A DNA stretch of 64,000 nt, from NCBI GenBank assembly GCA_937975765.1, contig CALJUR010000107.1, positions 12,720 to 76,719 of the forward strand, in the 5' to 3' direction. This DNA comes from an uncultured Myxococcales bacterium. GTDB lineage: Bacteria > Myxococcota_A > UBA9042 > DTJE01. The stretch's first letter is position 1. The number at the start of each line of letters is the position of its first letter. Of this stretch, positions 22,268 to 30,597 are shown one piece after another. The notes under the pieces are model-generated. The model did no database searches, was not told the origin of the DNA, and was given only the letters and a program-made list of their open reading frames with translations. Both the position numbers and the translations under genes were made by a program.

Positions 22268-24601
22268 TCAGCGGCCGGTCGGATGCGGAGGCAGGTGGTC
22301 CGGGAAGTCCGCCGGCACCATCACGTCGGCCTCCTCCTTGATCCGGTACTCCTGCTCGACCGCGCGGATGACCTCGATCAGGGCGTCCTCGAAACTGTTG
22401 GTCGAGTCCTTCGTCAGGTCCTCGCCCCAGCGGTTCGTGACCTGGTTCACGAAGAAGTGGCCGCTGTTGCACTCCTGGACCAGGCCGTCGCGGCTGATCT
22501 GGTAGACCTCGCACTCGTCGTGCCGGCCGGTGCACTGCGGTTCCGAGCAGGTCAACTGGTTCCCGCTGTCCCGGTAGCAGTTGCAGAACCGTTCGCCCGT
22601 GGCGGTGCGGCGGTAGCAGCACTGGCCGTCCGGGGCCAGCAGCACGAACCGGGGCGTGGTCCCGTAGCCCCAGGTCAGGTTCATGACCGACGTGATGCTG
22701 ATGGTCTCCTTCAGCGGCATGCCGACGCCGGGCAGGATCAGTCCCAGCGGGTACTTCGTGTCCGCGTACTCCGCCGAGTGGTACTCGGGGGGCAGGTTCA
22801 CCGCGTACCATCGCCGCTGGCCCAGGATCGGGCTGTAGTACGACTTGTACTGGATCTCGCCGTCGAAGACCCAGTTGTCCACCCACAGGGGATCGGGCAG
22901 GCGGGCCATCGTCATCGTGTAAAGGACGCCCGCGCGCAGGGTCACGTCCGTTCCGTCGCCCACGTGGCCGCCGCTGCCGGACAGCGGGTCGGCGTCCGGG
23001 TCGCCGTAGCCCATCACCACCGCTTCGCCCAGCGCCTTGCGCGACCAGTCGACCCGGCCGAAGTTGTCCAGCACGCTGTCGCGCGGGACGTCCGGCAGCA
23101 GCGCCTCGGGGTTGCCGCCGAAGTCCATGTAGCGCCGCACGTCGAAGCCGCGCAGCTTCAGCGCGTTCGACGTGTGCACCATGTGGGTCAGCGCGTGCAG
23201 CGCATCCCGGATGCCGCCGTCGAAGTAGTACTGCTTGTCCTTCAGCAGCTCGATCGGGGCCGTCCGGTAGAACGTGCGGGCGTCGGCGTCCAGCATCTTC
23301 TGCAGGTTCGGGTTGTTCGTGTACTTGCCGTCGTCCTCGCCGTAGTCCTTGAACCCGGTCCGCGATTCGGGAAGGCCGTCCAGACCCAGGTCGCTGAAGA
23401 TCTCGCCCTCGTCGTACTCGTAGTTTCCATCGGTGCCGCCGGGGTTCGTCAGCAGGTCATGGTTGTCGCCGTTCGGGTCGGTCCCCTCGACGTACGCCGG
23501 GTCCGGCCCGACCTGGCAGCCGCCGTTCCCGTCCTCGCGGACGTCCGGGCAGCCGTCCACGCCCCAGTCGCTCCAGCGCTCGCTCATGTTGATGACGACC
23601 GGCTCGCCGTAGTCGTGGCGCCCGTTGCGGTTGAGATCGACCGACAGGATCAGCGCCACCGGGCGCGAATAGGCGTGCGCCGGATCGTACGAGGCCACGA
23701 TCTCGCGGTAGTCCGGGTTGCTCTTGCCGCACAGGTTCGGGTCGCCGTCCTTGCAGCCGACCGGGGTCTCGCCGTCGCAGTAGGACACCAGGTCGTACTC
23801 GCCGTCCGGGTTGTACTCGGCGTTGTAGTTGTATGGTTTGCCCACCTTGACCGGGGTCGCGCAGCGATCCTCGTCGGTGCGTTCCAGTTCGGAGGCCGGG
23901 ACGCCGGGGGGCAGCAGCGGGTGGTCCGGGTTCCAGGAGATGATGTTGCCGTACGCGAAAGACATCGACTCCAGCACGTCGTTGTAGAAGTCGCGGTCCC
24001 AGGTGCCGCCCTGCGTGTCGAAGTGGAAGTGGTTGAAGTCCCAGTCGTACTCCCACGGCTGCTTCTTCACGTCTTCCGTGCCGCAGAACACCAGCGGATT
24101 GTCCGGGTTGTTGATGTCGGCCAGCACGTCGGGCTGCAGCAGCTGCTCCAGCGGGCAGAACCCTCCGCCCATGTACTCGCGGATCATGTGGGCCAGGTAG
24201 TGGAAGTCGATGTACCCGCCCAGGCCGCCGGCGGCATCGAACCAGTCCGGGTGGTGCGCCGCGACGGTCAGCGCCATCGCGCCCATCGACATGCCCGCGA
24301 CGGTCCGGAAGGTGAAGTGCTTCTTCACCATCCCGACCTCCTCGGGGGCGTCCTCGGCCTCGACGGCGTCCGCCGGCGGGACGTCGGTCACGGAATCGTC
24401 CGGGACGTCGGGGGTCCCGGTCTCGTCCACCGCGTCCAGCCGGTCGGCGGGCACGTCGGTGGCGTCCTCGGGCGGGAGGGTGTCGGGAGCGTCGACCTGA
24501 CCGGGGTCGGTCCCGTTGTCCGTGCCGTTCGAATTCCCCTCGCAGGCCGCGAGACCGGCCGCCAGCGACAGGCCGGCGATCGCCAGGACGAAGCGTTTCA
24601 C
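22268..24601 (-). CDS. Esterase-like lipoprotein B, paralogue of A, apparently circularly permuted
   Basis: 777-residue lipoprotein sharing its whole plan with the 17460-19778 protein. Lipid Cys20; acidic linker; FRTVAGMSMGAMAL with Ser105 at the same residue number; YNAEYNPDGEYDL, CKDGDPNLCGKSNPDYR and DPNGDNHDLLT in the insertion; YFDGGIRDALH; GGHVGDG. A C-terminal block contains RRWYAVNLPPEY, LGLILPGVGMPL, FVLLAPDGQC and SGHFFVN, then a helix ending EQEYRIK. As in A, this C-terminal block corresponds to the N-terminal half of PF00756 esterases. The C-terminus extends further than in A. GTG at 24601 lies 5 nt after GGAGGG. First gene of the lipoprotein/PIG-L/DUF218 run, with its own promoter. 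Confidence 0.75.
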   Translation of the reverse strand: MKRFVLAIAGLSLAAGLAACEGNSNGTDNGTDPGQVDAPDTLPPEDATDVPADRLDAVDETGTPDVPDDSVTDVPPADAVEAEDAPEEVGMVKKHFTFRTVAGMSMGAMALTVAAHHPDWFDAAGGLGGYIDFHYLAHMIREYMGGGFCPLEQLLQPDVLADINNPDNPLVFCGTEDVKKQPWEYDWDFNHFHFDTQGGTWDRDFYNDVLESMSFAYGNIISWNPDHPLLPPGVPASELERTDEDRCATPVKVGKPYNYNAEYNPDGEYDLVSYCDGETPVGCKDGDPNLCGKSNPDYREIVASYDPAHAYSRPVALILSVDLNRNGRHDYGEPVVINMSERWSDWGVDGCPDVREDGNGGCQVGPDPAYVEGTDPNGDNHDLLTNPGGTDGNYEYDEGEIFSDLGLDGLPESRTGFKDYGEDDGKYTNNPNLQKMLDADARTFYRTAPIELLKDKQYYFDGGIRDALHALTHMVHTSNALKLRGFDVRRYMDFGGNPEALLPDVPRDSVLDNFGRVDWSRKALGEAVVMGYGDPDADPLSGSGGHVGDGTDVTLRAGVLYTMTMARLPDPLWVDNWVFDGEIQYKSYYSPILGQRRWYAVNLPPEYHSAEYADTKYPLGLILPGVGMPLKETISITSVMNLTWGYGTTPRFVLLAPDGQCCYRRTATGERFCNCYRDSGNQLTCSEPQCTGRHDECEVYQISRDGLVQECNSGHFFVNQVTNRWGEDLTKDSTNSFEDALIEVIRAVEQEYRIKEEADVMVPADFPDHLPPHPTGR

Positions 24602-24649
24602 GATACCCTCCGGATTGAGAACCGCGGGCGCGAGGCCCGATCCCGGGGC

Positions 24650-24678
24650 ATTGTAGGGAAGCGTCGCGGGGCGCACAA
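24650..24678 (-). promoter_or_regulatory. Promoter of the lipoprotein B operon
   Basis: Minus strand: TTGTGC (24678-24673), 17 bp spacer, TACAAT (24655-24650), giving a leader of about 40 nt before GTG 24601. Confidence 0.55.
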
Positions 24679-24734
24679 CGGGAAAACCGCGATACCCGGC
24701 CACCCTGCCGGCACCGGGTCCGCCCCCCGACCCC

Positions 24735-26198
24735 TCACATCCCGGCGCCCTGGCACTGCACCGCCGCGCCCACCCGGCACGTGGCGGCCGCGTCCATCGG
24801 CTTGCCGTCCAGCCGGTCCTTCAACCAGGCCCTCTGTTCGGGCAGCGACCAGAAGGAACCGTTCTGGTGGGTGGCGCCCGCGCACTCCAGGTATTGGATC
24901 CGGTATCCCTGGGCGCACAGCGTCGCGACCGAGGCCCGTTCCGTCGGCGTGTCCACCAGGTCGTCCGCCCCGGCATTCACCCACAGGACGGGGGCGTTCG
25001 AGCCGCGCGGCATCGATGCCTGCGGCAGGGTGTTCTCGCGGAACCAGCAGCCCCAGGGGTCCATCTGCAGCAGGCCGGGCGAGTCGAGCGCGGCCAGGAA
25101 GGGCGCCTCGAAGAACTGCGTTGACGACACGTCGTCGATGGTCGCGTAGAAGTCGCACCGGCTGTCCAGAGCCGCCGGAAAGGTCGTCCGGTAGTGCCCC
25201 GGATCGGTGTCGGTCAGGGCCGTGGCGATGGCCTCCTCGTGGCCGTAGTACCGGGCCGCCGCCACCAGGAAGGCGCTGAGGTTCGGCATCGACAGGCGGC
25301 TCTCGCGGATCGCCAGTTCGGACTGCCTCGCCAGGTTTGCCGGCGGCACCAGCGCGATGGTGGCCGGAACCTCGAACTCCGGGGCATACCAGCGCGCGAT
25401 GCGGTCGGCATACAGCGCCGCGTGACCTCCCTGCGAGGCGCCCCACGGGACCACGCGACGCTCCGGGCGCGCCAGTTCGCCCTCGATCTCCCCCGACTCC
25501 AGCAGGGCGTAGGCCGCGCGAACGGCGTCCCAGCCGGCGATCGCGGTCGGCTCGCCGACCAGGTACGGATGCCGGATCTCGGAGGCCGCTCCGAACCCGT
25601 TCATCCCCAGGTAGTCCGGCGCGACGCTGATGTAGCCCAGCGCCGCCCACAGCGCGGCCAGGGCGTTCCCCTCGATGCCCCGGGACGGCGCGCACGCGTC
25701 GCACGCGCCCGAGGTCCCGTGCATCCACATGACCATCGGGTAGGTGCCGGCGCCCGCGTCCTCACGCTGCGGGACCGCCACCAGCGTCGTGGCCTCCCGC
25801 GTGACGCCCCGGTCCTGCGTGGTGTACCGCACCTGGTACATCCGCGTGCCGTACACCAGGGGCGCCGCGGCGCCGAAGCCCGCGCCGACGACGGCCTCCT
25901 CCAGGGTCTCGCGGGTCTGGGCCCACATCGGGTCCTCCTGCCAGGACACGACGGTCCCCACCTGGGGGGCCTTCAGCCACTCGTAGGCCTGCAGGCCGCA
26001 TCCCCCGGGAACGATCTCCGGCGAACCCGGATCCCACGGGGCGTCCTCTTCCGCGTCGCCGGCCGAATCGGCCGCATCCTCCCCGGCCGCCTCGACGACG
26101 GCATCCGCCGCCCCCGGGTCCTCCTGTCCGTCCTTCCCGTCGCCGCACGCCAGGAACGCCATCGCCGGCATCACCGCCGCAACGTACCGCAACCGCAT
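24735..26198 (-). CDS. Secretory lipase-like lipoprotein (alpha/beta hydrolase)
   Basis: 487-residue exported hydrolase. Signal peptide with lipid Cys18 (FLACGD), acidic Ala/Asp linker to about 60, then an alpha/beta-hydrolase domain. MVMWMHGTSG forms the oxyanion region, VAPDYLGMNGFG follows, the nucleophile elbow is WGASQGG (Ser255), the probable Asp lies in NAGADDLVD (near 406) and His in GATHQNG (near 448). The layout resembles secretory lipases (LIP family), which cleave triglycerides or other esters. Conventional domain order, unlike the two neighbouring permuted lipoproteins. ATG at 26198 follows GGAGG at 7 nt. Cys pairs in the lid region suggest disulfides. Confidence 0.82.
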   Translation of the reverse strand: MRLRYVAAVMPAMAFLACGDGKDGQEDPGAADAVVEAAGEDAADSAGDAEEDAPWDPGSPEIVPGGCGLQAYEWLKAPQVGTVVSWQEDPMWAQTRETLEEAVVGAGFGAAAPLVYGTRMYQVRYTTQDRGVTREATTLVAVPQREDAGAGTYPMVMWMHGTSGACDACAPSRGIEGNALAALWAALGYISVAPDYLGMNGFGAASEIRHPYLVGEPTAIAGWDAVRAAYALLESGEIEGELARPERRVVPWGASQGGHAALYADRIARWYAPEFEVPATIALVPPANLARQSELAIRESRLSMPNLSAFLVAAARYYGHEEAIATALTDTDPGHYRTTFPAALDSRCDFYATIDDVSSTQFFEAPFLAALDSPGLLQMDPWGCWFRENTLPQASMPRGSNAPVLWVNAGADDLVDTPTERASVATLCAQGYRIQYLECAGATHQNGSFWSLPEQRAWLKDRLDGKPMDAAATCRVGAAVQCQGAGM

Positions 26199-26328
26199 CG
26201 GGGATCCTCCTTGCCGCCCGGGCGGCCGTAGCGTACCTCACGACCCGGCAACTTGCACCCGTCCGGCCGGACCCGTCGCGGTCCTGCCGGCCACGGGTCT
26301 CCCCGACCTTCCCGGCTGACGGCGCGCC

Positions 26329-26358
26329 TTGCACAGGTTCCCCTTTTCGGCCTACGAT
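26329..26358 (+). promoter_or_regulatory. sigma70-type promoter for the small Cys-rich lipoprotein
   Basis: TTGCAC (26329-26334), 18 bp spacer, TACGAT (26353-26358), about 20 nt of leader before ATG 26386. Confidence 0.5.
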
Positions 26359-26385
26359 CCCGTCGCTACCGGAACCGGAGGTCCC

Positions 26386-26631
26386 ATGCGCAATTTCTTC
26401 AAGGCGGTCCTGCTCCTGGCCTCGGCGGCCGTCCTGGGCCTCGTCACGATGGGGTCGGGATGCCAGCCCACGTGCGGCGACTCGTGCGACTCCGACAGCG
26501 ACTGCGGCGGCGACCTGGTCTGCTACGCCGGACAGTGCGCTCCCGAGGAGTGCGAGGACCGTTGCATGCACTCGGGCGTGAACGTCTGCTACTTCAACCG
26601 GGCGACATGCACGTACATCAGTTGCGACTGA
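26386..26631 (+). CDS. Small Cys-rich lipoprotein
   Basis: 81 residues. Signal peptide with lipobox MGSGC, then a compact domain with nine further cysteines in about 55 residues (CGDSCDSDSDCGGDLVCYAG, CAPEECEDRC, CYFNRATCTYISC). The spacing resembles small disulfide-knotted domains of Myxococcota surface proteins, but I recognise no named family. ATG at 26386 follows GGAGGTCCC. Its stop lies 25 nt inside the next gene, so the two are probably co-translated. Function unknown. Confidence 0.75.
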   Translation: MRNFFKAVLLLASAAVLGLVTMGSGCQPTCGDSCDSDSDCGGDLVCYAGQCAPEECEDRCMHSGVNVCYFNRATCTYISCD

Positions 26632-27680
26632 CCCCCGAGGTCCCGGTCGCCTGCCCGCGATGCCGCGTCCCCGGCGCCCCCGGCCTGCGGGTGGAAGCCC
26701 GCCCCGTCCCGGGCCCAGGGGGCATGGCCTGCCCGCGTTGCGGCGCCGTCTACCCCGTGATCGACGGCATCCCCTGCCTGTCGGCGGACGTCCCGGCGTT
26801 CCTGGCCGCCCAGGAGACCTTCCTGGCCCCCGGGGCGCCGCCCGCGGACCCTTCCTCCGGTTCGAGGTGCTGCGACGACGCGTTCCGGCTGGACCCCGCC
26901 TCCTCCGCCTTCCGCGAGGTCTCCCTTCTGGGCCAGCACGCGGCTGCCCACTACCCCGGATCCTTCGCCGGCCTCCCGCTGGGCCCCGGCCTGCACGCCA
27001 ATGTCGCCACGGTCGAGCGCCTGGCCTCGATGCTGGCCTCTCAGCCGCTGCCCAGCGACGCGTCGCATCCCGGGATCCTCGAGGTCGGCTGCGGCCCCGG
27101 ACGCCTGGCGATGCGCCTGTCCTCCCTCGCGCCGGTTGCCGCCTTCGACCTCCGGATCGCGCCGCTGCGCCTCGGGGCGCACGTCTCGTGCGGCCATCGC
27201 CCCCTGGTCCCTTTCCGGGTCGAGGGACGCCGCTTCCATCCCGTCGAGGTGTCCGGCCCGGCCCCGGTCGGCGCCTGCAGTTTCGTCCAGGGGGACGTGC
27301 TGTCGCCGCCCTTCGCGGCCGAGTCCTTCGCGGCCGTGGTCGCCGTCTCGCTGCTGGACACCGTCCCCGACCCCACCTTCGTGCTGGGCCAACTGGACGC
27401 GCTGCTGGCCCCGGGCGGCCTGCTGCTGCTGGCTTCGCCCTGGCAGTGGGAGCCCGGGGTCACGCCCCCCTCGGAGTGGTGGTCCGCGGGGCCCGGCCTG
27501 TCGTCGGATCACCTGCTGGCGTCGCTGCGAGGGGAGGATCCCCGCCTGCCCCACCTGTCCTACGAGGTCCAGCGCGTGGAGGACGGCCTGCCCTGGACGC
27601 TGCCCGGTCACGCGCGCCTGTCCTACCGCTATTCCCTGGTGGCGTTCCTGGCCCGCAAGGCCCGCCGGCGTTCCCGGTGA
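26607..27680 (+). CDS. Class I SAM-dependent methyltransferase with N-terminal Trm112-like zinc ribbon
   Basis: 357 residues. The N-terminal ~55 residues contain two CxxC pairs (CPRC and CPRC) followed by GAVYPVIDGIPCL, the hallmark of a Trm112/YcaR-like zinc domain. The SAM domain begins near residue 150 with motif I ILEVGCGPGRLAMRL. FVQGDVLSPPF and FAAVVAVSLLDTVPDP mark motifs II-IV, and LLAPGGLLLLASPWQWE is the usual post-catalytic strand. The substrate is unknown: Trm112-like modules are fused to or partner with rRNA, tRNA and small-molecule methyltransferases. ATG at 26607 lies inside the preceding lipoprotein gene, 25 nt overlap; a later non-ATG start cannot be excluded. Confidence 0.8.
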   Translation: MHVHQLRLTPEVPVACPRCRVPGAPGLRVEARPVPGPGGMACPRCGAVYPVIDGIPCLSADVPAFLAAQETFLAPGAPPADPSSGSRCCDDAFRLDPASSAFREVSLLGQHAAAHYPGSFAGLPLGPGLHANVATVERLASMLASQPLPSDASHPGILEVGCGPGRLAMRLSSLAPVAAFDLRIAPLRLGAHVSCGHRPLVPFRVEGRRFHPVEVSGPAPVGACSFVQGDVLSPPFAAESFAAVVAVSLLDTVPDPTFVLGQLDALLAPGGLLLLASPWQWEPGVTPPSEWWSAGPGLSSDHLLASLRGEDPRLPHLSYEVQRVEDGLPWTLPGHARLSYRYSLVAFLARKARRRSR

Positions 27681-27696
27681 GGCTTCGTCCCCGGCT

Positions 27697-28221
27697 CTAC
27701 GGCCAGGGCGTCACGTTGCCGAAGTCGTCCAGGAACCCCCCGTCCCCCTGGGGTCCCGGATCCGGCACGGGCGCCAGGTCCTCCGGCGGCATGACATCCT
27801 CGACCTCCGGCACCACGTCGCCCGGCACCAGCCCTCCGTCCCCGTTGATGACGTCCTCGGGCGGCGGGCAGACACCGTCCTCGTCGACGAGGCAGTCGCA
27901 ATCGTCGTCGCGGCCGTTGCAGACCTCTTCCGTCACGATCCAGTCCCCGTGGTGACGGATGTGATGCAACGCGGCGTGCCAGTCCACCTCGATGATGAAC
28001 GGGCACCGGTGATGCCAGTTGCCCTTGTGGCACAGCAGCACCTTGTGCGGAGGACGCGGCTGGTGGTTGCCGCACGGGTGGTCGCATCCACCGCATTCGT
28101 GACCTCCGCCGTGCAGGGCCGCGGACAGGCTTCCATCCCCGTCTTCGGAGGACCTGTCGCATCCCGGCACCACCCACGGAAGCAGCCCAAGGAGCCCGAT
28201 CAGAAGCACCTTCATCACCAT
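27697..28221 (-). CDS. Lipoprotein with a MopE-type metal-binding motif
   Basis: 174 residues. Signal peptide with lipid Cys near residue 21 (WVVPGC). A His/Cys-rich segment (HGGGHECGGCDHPCGNH, LLCHKGNWHHRCPF, HHIRHHGD) is followed by VCNGRDDDCDCLVDEDGVC, a match to the CNGxDDDCDGxxDE motif of PF11617 (MopE-like, possible copper binding). The tail is Pro/Asp/Val-rich. The density of His and Cys suggests metal binding at the cell surface; this is inference. ATG at 28221 follows GGAGGT by 7 nt. Convergent with the methyltransferase. Confidence 0.75.
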   Translation of the reverse strand: MVMKVLLIGLLGLLPWVVPGCDRSSEDGDGSLSAALHGGGHECGGCDHPCGNHQPRPPHKVLLCHKGNWHHRCPFIIEVDWHAALHHIRHHGDWIVTEEVCNGRDDDCDCLVDEDGVCPPPEDVINGDGGLVPGDVVPEVEDVMPPEDLAPVPDPGPQGDGGFLDDFGNVTPWP

Positions 28222-28381
28222 CCCACACCTCCTTGCCGGCACCGGCCGGCGACCTCGCCCCCTGCATCCCGTCGCGAGGCGGACGACGGGACGCGGGCGC
28301 CTTCCCGGACTTCATGCCTCCAGGTTACAGGATAGTGCAAGGGCGGCTGGTCGACTTGCCGCGTCGCGGGTTTCGGACGGA

Positions 28382-28401
28382 TTCCTACGGGGTTCTAGGA
28401 A
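28382..28401 (-). terminator. Hairpin downstream of the malic enzyme gene
   Basis: TTCCTA and TAGGAA form a 6 bp stem around an 8 nt loop, starting 7 nt after the malic enzyme stop. There is no U-tract. Position is the main support. Confidence 0.35.
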
Positions 28402-28408
28402 GAAGAGT

Positions 28409-30142
28409 TCAGTCCCTGCCGGGCAGGCAGCGTTCCAGGCGGTACGGCAGGTAACGCGGCGTCCACTGGGCCTTGCGGACCATCCGGTCCAGCGCCTCGT
28501 CATCCAGGCGGCGGCCCAGCCCGCTGTCCCGGGCCTCCTTCGCCACGGCCAGCGCAGCGCGCGCGGACGCCTCGCGGATGTTCTTGATCTCCGGCAGCAT
28601 CCAGCCCGCCTTGCGTGCCTCGGGGGTCACCATGTCCGCCAGGGCCTTCGAGGCGGCGGTGAACATGCGGTCCGTCACCTTCGGCGACCCGGACACGATC
28701 GCGCCCAGCCCGACGCCGGGGAATACGAACAGGTTGTTGCACTGGGCGATGCCCTGGACGCCGTCCGCGGTCTCGACCGGCGGGAACGGGCTGCCCGTGG
28801 CCATCAGGAAGTTCCCGTTCGTGGCCTTGGCGACCTCCTCCGGCGTGCACTCGACCTTGGAGGTCGGGTTCGACATCGCCATGATGATCGGCCGCTGGCA
28901 GTGCGAGGACATCTCCCGCAGGATCTCCTCCGAGAACAGGCCGCGCTGGGCCGTGACGCCGACCAGCACGTCGGGATGGACGTTGCGAACCACGTCCATC
29001 AGGCCGATGCGGTCGGGGTGGTCCAGCTTCCAGCCCGCCACGTCGGCGCGCGCACGGGCGAACGGCTTCTGCTGGGGTTCCAGCGTCGGGTCGTCGGCCA
29101 GCAGCAGCCCCTGCTTGTCCACCGCGAAGACCCGGGCGCGGGCCTCGGCCTCGGTCAGCCCCTCCTCCTCCATGACCGTGCGGACGTTGTCGCTGATGCC
29201 GCGACCGGCCTCGCCGAATCCGCACATCACGTACTTCATGTCGCGCATCCGCACGCCACGGATCTTCGCACCCGTGACCAGCGCCGACAGCGCCGTCGCG
29301 CCCGTCCCCTGGATGTCATCGTTGAAGGACAGGATGCGGTCGCGGTAACGCTCCAGCAGGTCGAACGCGTGGTGCTTCGCGAAGTCCTCCCACTGCAGCA
29401 GGGCATGCGGGAAGGCGCGCTTGACCGCCACGACGAACTTCTCGATGAAATCGAAGTACGCGTCTCCGGTCAGGCGCGGCTTGCGATATCCCATGTACAT
29501 CGGGTCGTTCAGCAGGCGCTCGTTGTTGGTGCCGATGTCGATGCACATCGGCATGCAGCAGGACGGGTGCAGGCAGCCGGCGGCCACGTACAGGCCCACC
29601 TTGCCGATCGGGATGCCCATTCCGTCGGCGCCCAGGTCGCCCAGGCCCAGGATGCGCTCGCCGTCGGTCACGACGATCAGGCGCAGTTCGGGAAGGGTGA
29701 CGCTCTCGAAGATCCGGTCGATGTTCTCGATGTTGTCCGGGTGGATGTAGATGCCCCGGGCGCGCCGCATGATGTGGCTCATCTGCTGGCACGCCTGGCC
29801 GACGGTCGGCGTGTAGATGATCGGGATCATCTCGACCATGTTGTTCAGGATCAGCTTGTAGTACAGGGTCTCGTTCCGGTTCTGCAGTTCCATCAGGTAG
29901 ATGAACCGCTCGAGGTCGTCGTTCTTGCGGCGGTAGTGCTCCAGGCAGACCGTCGCCTGGTCCTCCAGCGTCGATACGCCGTGCGCCAGCAGGCCGCCCA
30001 GTTGCAGTTCGTGGCGCTCCTCGCGCGGGAAGGCCTGGCCCTTGTTCAGGCACGGGGTGTTCAGCAGCCGCTGTCCCGTGACGTAGACCTCGTAGTACTC
30101 CTCGCCCGTGACCGGATCGACCTTGAACGAGAACGACTTCAT
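28409..30142 (-). CDS. NAD-type malic enzyme (malate dehydrogenase, oxaloacetate-decarboxylating)
   Basis: 577-residue cytoplasmic enzyme converting malate to pyruvate, CO2 and reduced NAD(P). Conserved blocks: IIYTPTVGQACQ with the catalytic Tyr, VTDGERILGLGDLGADGMGI then GKVGLYVA with the catalytic Lys, CIDIGTNNERLLNDP, LQWEDFAKHHAF, FNDDIQGTGA and the Rossmann GFGEAGRGI. Length is that of the large single-domain SfcA/MaeA type without a phosphotransacetylase tail. Cofactor preference is not certain from sequence. ATG at 30142 has an AGGAGA element ~16 nt upstream, and a promoter is predicted at 30191-30220. Divergent from the cupin gene. Confidence 0.95.
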   Translation of the reverse strand: MKSFSFKVDPVTGEEYYEVYVTGQRLLNTPCLNKGQAFPREERHELQLGGLLAHGVSTLEDQATVCLEHYRRKNDDLERFIYLMELQNRNETLYYKLILNNMVEMIPIIYTPTVGQACQQMSHIMRRARGIYIHPDNIENIDRIFESVTLPELRLIVVTDGERILGLGDLGADGMGIPIGKVGLYVAAGCLHPSCCMPMCIDIGTNNERLLNDPMYMGYRKPRLTGDAYFDFIEKFVVAVKRAFPHALLQWEDFAKHHAFDLLERYRDRILSFNDDIQGTGATALSALVTGAKIRGVRMRDMKYVMCGFGEAGRGISDNVRTVMEEEGLTEAEARARVFAVDKQGLLLADDPTLEPQQKPFARARADVAGWKLDHPDRIGLMDVVRNVHPDVLVGVTAQRGLFSEEILREMSSHCQRPIIMAMSNPTSKVECTPEEVAKATNGNFLMATGSPFPPVETADGVQGIAQCNNLFVFPGVGLGAIVSGSPKVTDRMFTAASKALADMVTPEARKAGWMLPEIKNIREASARAALAVAKEARDSGLGRRLDDEALDRMVRKAQWTPRYLPYRLERCLPGRD

Positions 30143-30190
30143 GGTGCTGCTCTCCGCAGGAGATGGACCGGACCCGAACCGTCCGGCCGG

Positions 30191-30220
30191 ATTCTAGGCA
30201 CATGACGCAAGGCGTTGGAA
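30191..30220 (-). promoter_or_regulatory. Promoter of the malic enzyme gene
   Basis: Minus strand: TTCCAA (30220-30215), 18 bp spacer, TAGAAT (30196-30191). Confidence 0.4.
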
Positions 30221-30249
30221 GGGAAAATCGTCACCTTCACCCCGCGGGG

Positions 30250-30278
30250 TTGCGCGCGGCGGGGTGGCATGCTACCCA
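30250..30278 (+). promoter_or_regulatory. Promoter of the cupin gene
   Basis: TTGCGC (30250-30255), 17 bp spacer, TACCCA (30273-30278). The -10 is weak. Confidence 0.35.
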
Positions 30279-30306
30279 GCGGTCATCTTTCGCACGGAGA
30301 CGGGGG

Positions 30307-30582
30307 ATGCCGCGCATCGCGATCGAGAAGAACCCTTCGGACGTCCGCCTGCAGCAACTGGGGGTGAAGTCCTGGCCGATCTGGACGAAGGAGGTCAGCG
30401 AGTTCCCGTGGGAGTACGACGAGCAGGAGGTCTGCTTCTTCCTGGCCGGCGAGGTCGTCGTGACCGCGGACGACGGGGTGCAGGCGCACTTCGGGAAGGG
30501 GGACCTGGTCACGTTCCCGGTCGGCCTGAAGTGCACGTGGAAGGTGATCCAGCCGGTCCGCAAGCACTACCGGTTCGGGTAG
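30307..30582 (+). CDS. Small cupin-domain protein (DUF861 type)
   Basis: 91 residues forming one cupin barrel: KEVSEFPWEYDEQEVCFFLAGEV supplies motif 1 and GKGDLVTFPVGLKCTWKV motif 2. The closing KHYRFG and the short length fit the cupin_3/DUF861 family (COG3450), which also includes EutQ-type proteins. The usual metal-binding His residues of motif 1 are not evident, so metal-dependent activity is doubtful. ATG at 30307 has a GGAGACGGGGG site. No operon partners. Not obviously linked to the eut genes 16 kb away. Confidence 0.8.
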   Translation: MPRIAIEKNPSDVRLQQLGVKSWPIWTKEVSEFPWEYDEQEVCFFLAGEVVVTADDGVQAHFGKGDLVTFPVGLKCTWKVIQPVRKHYRFG

Positions 30583-30597
30583 GCCGCGCGCGGGGCG

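Noticed and set aside
30307..30582. Cupin as a EutQ working with the eut operon
   Set aside because: It is a DUF861-type cupin of similar fold but lies 16 kb away with its own promoter and lacks obvious EutQ N-terminal region and metal residues.
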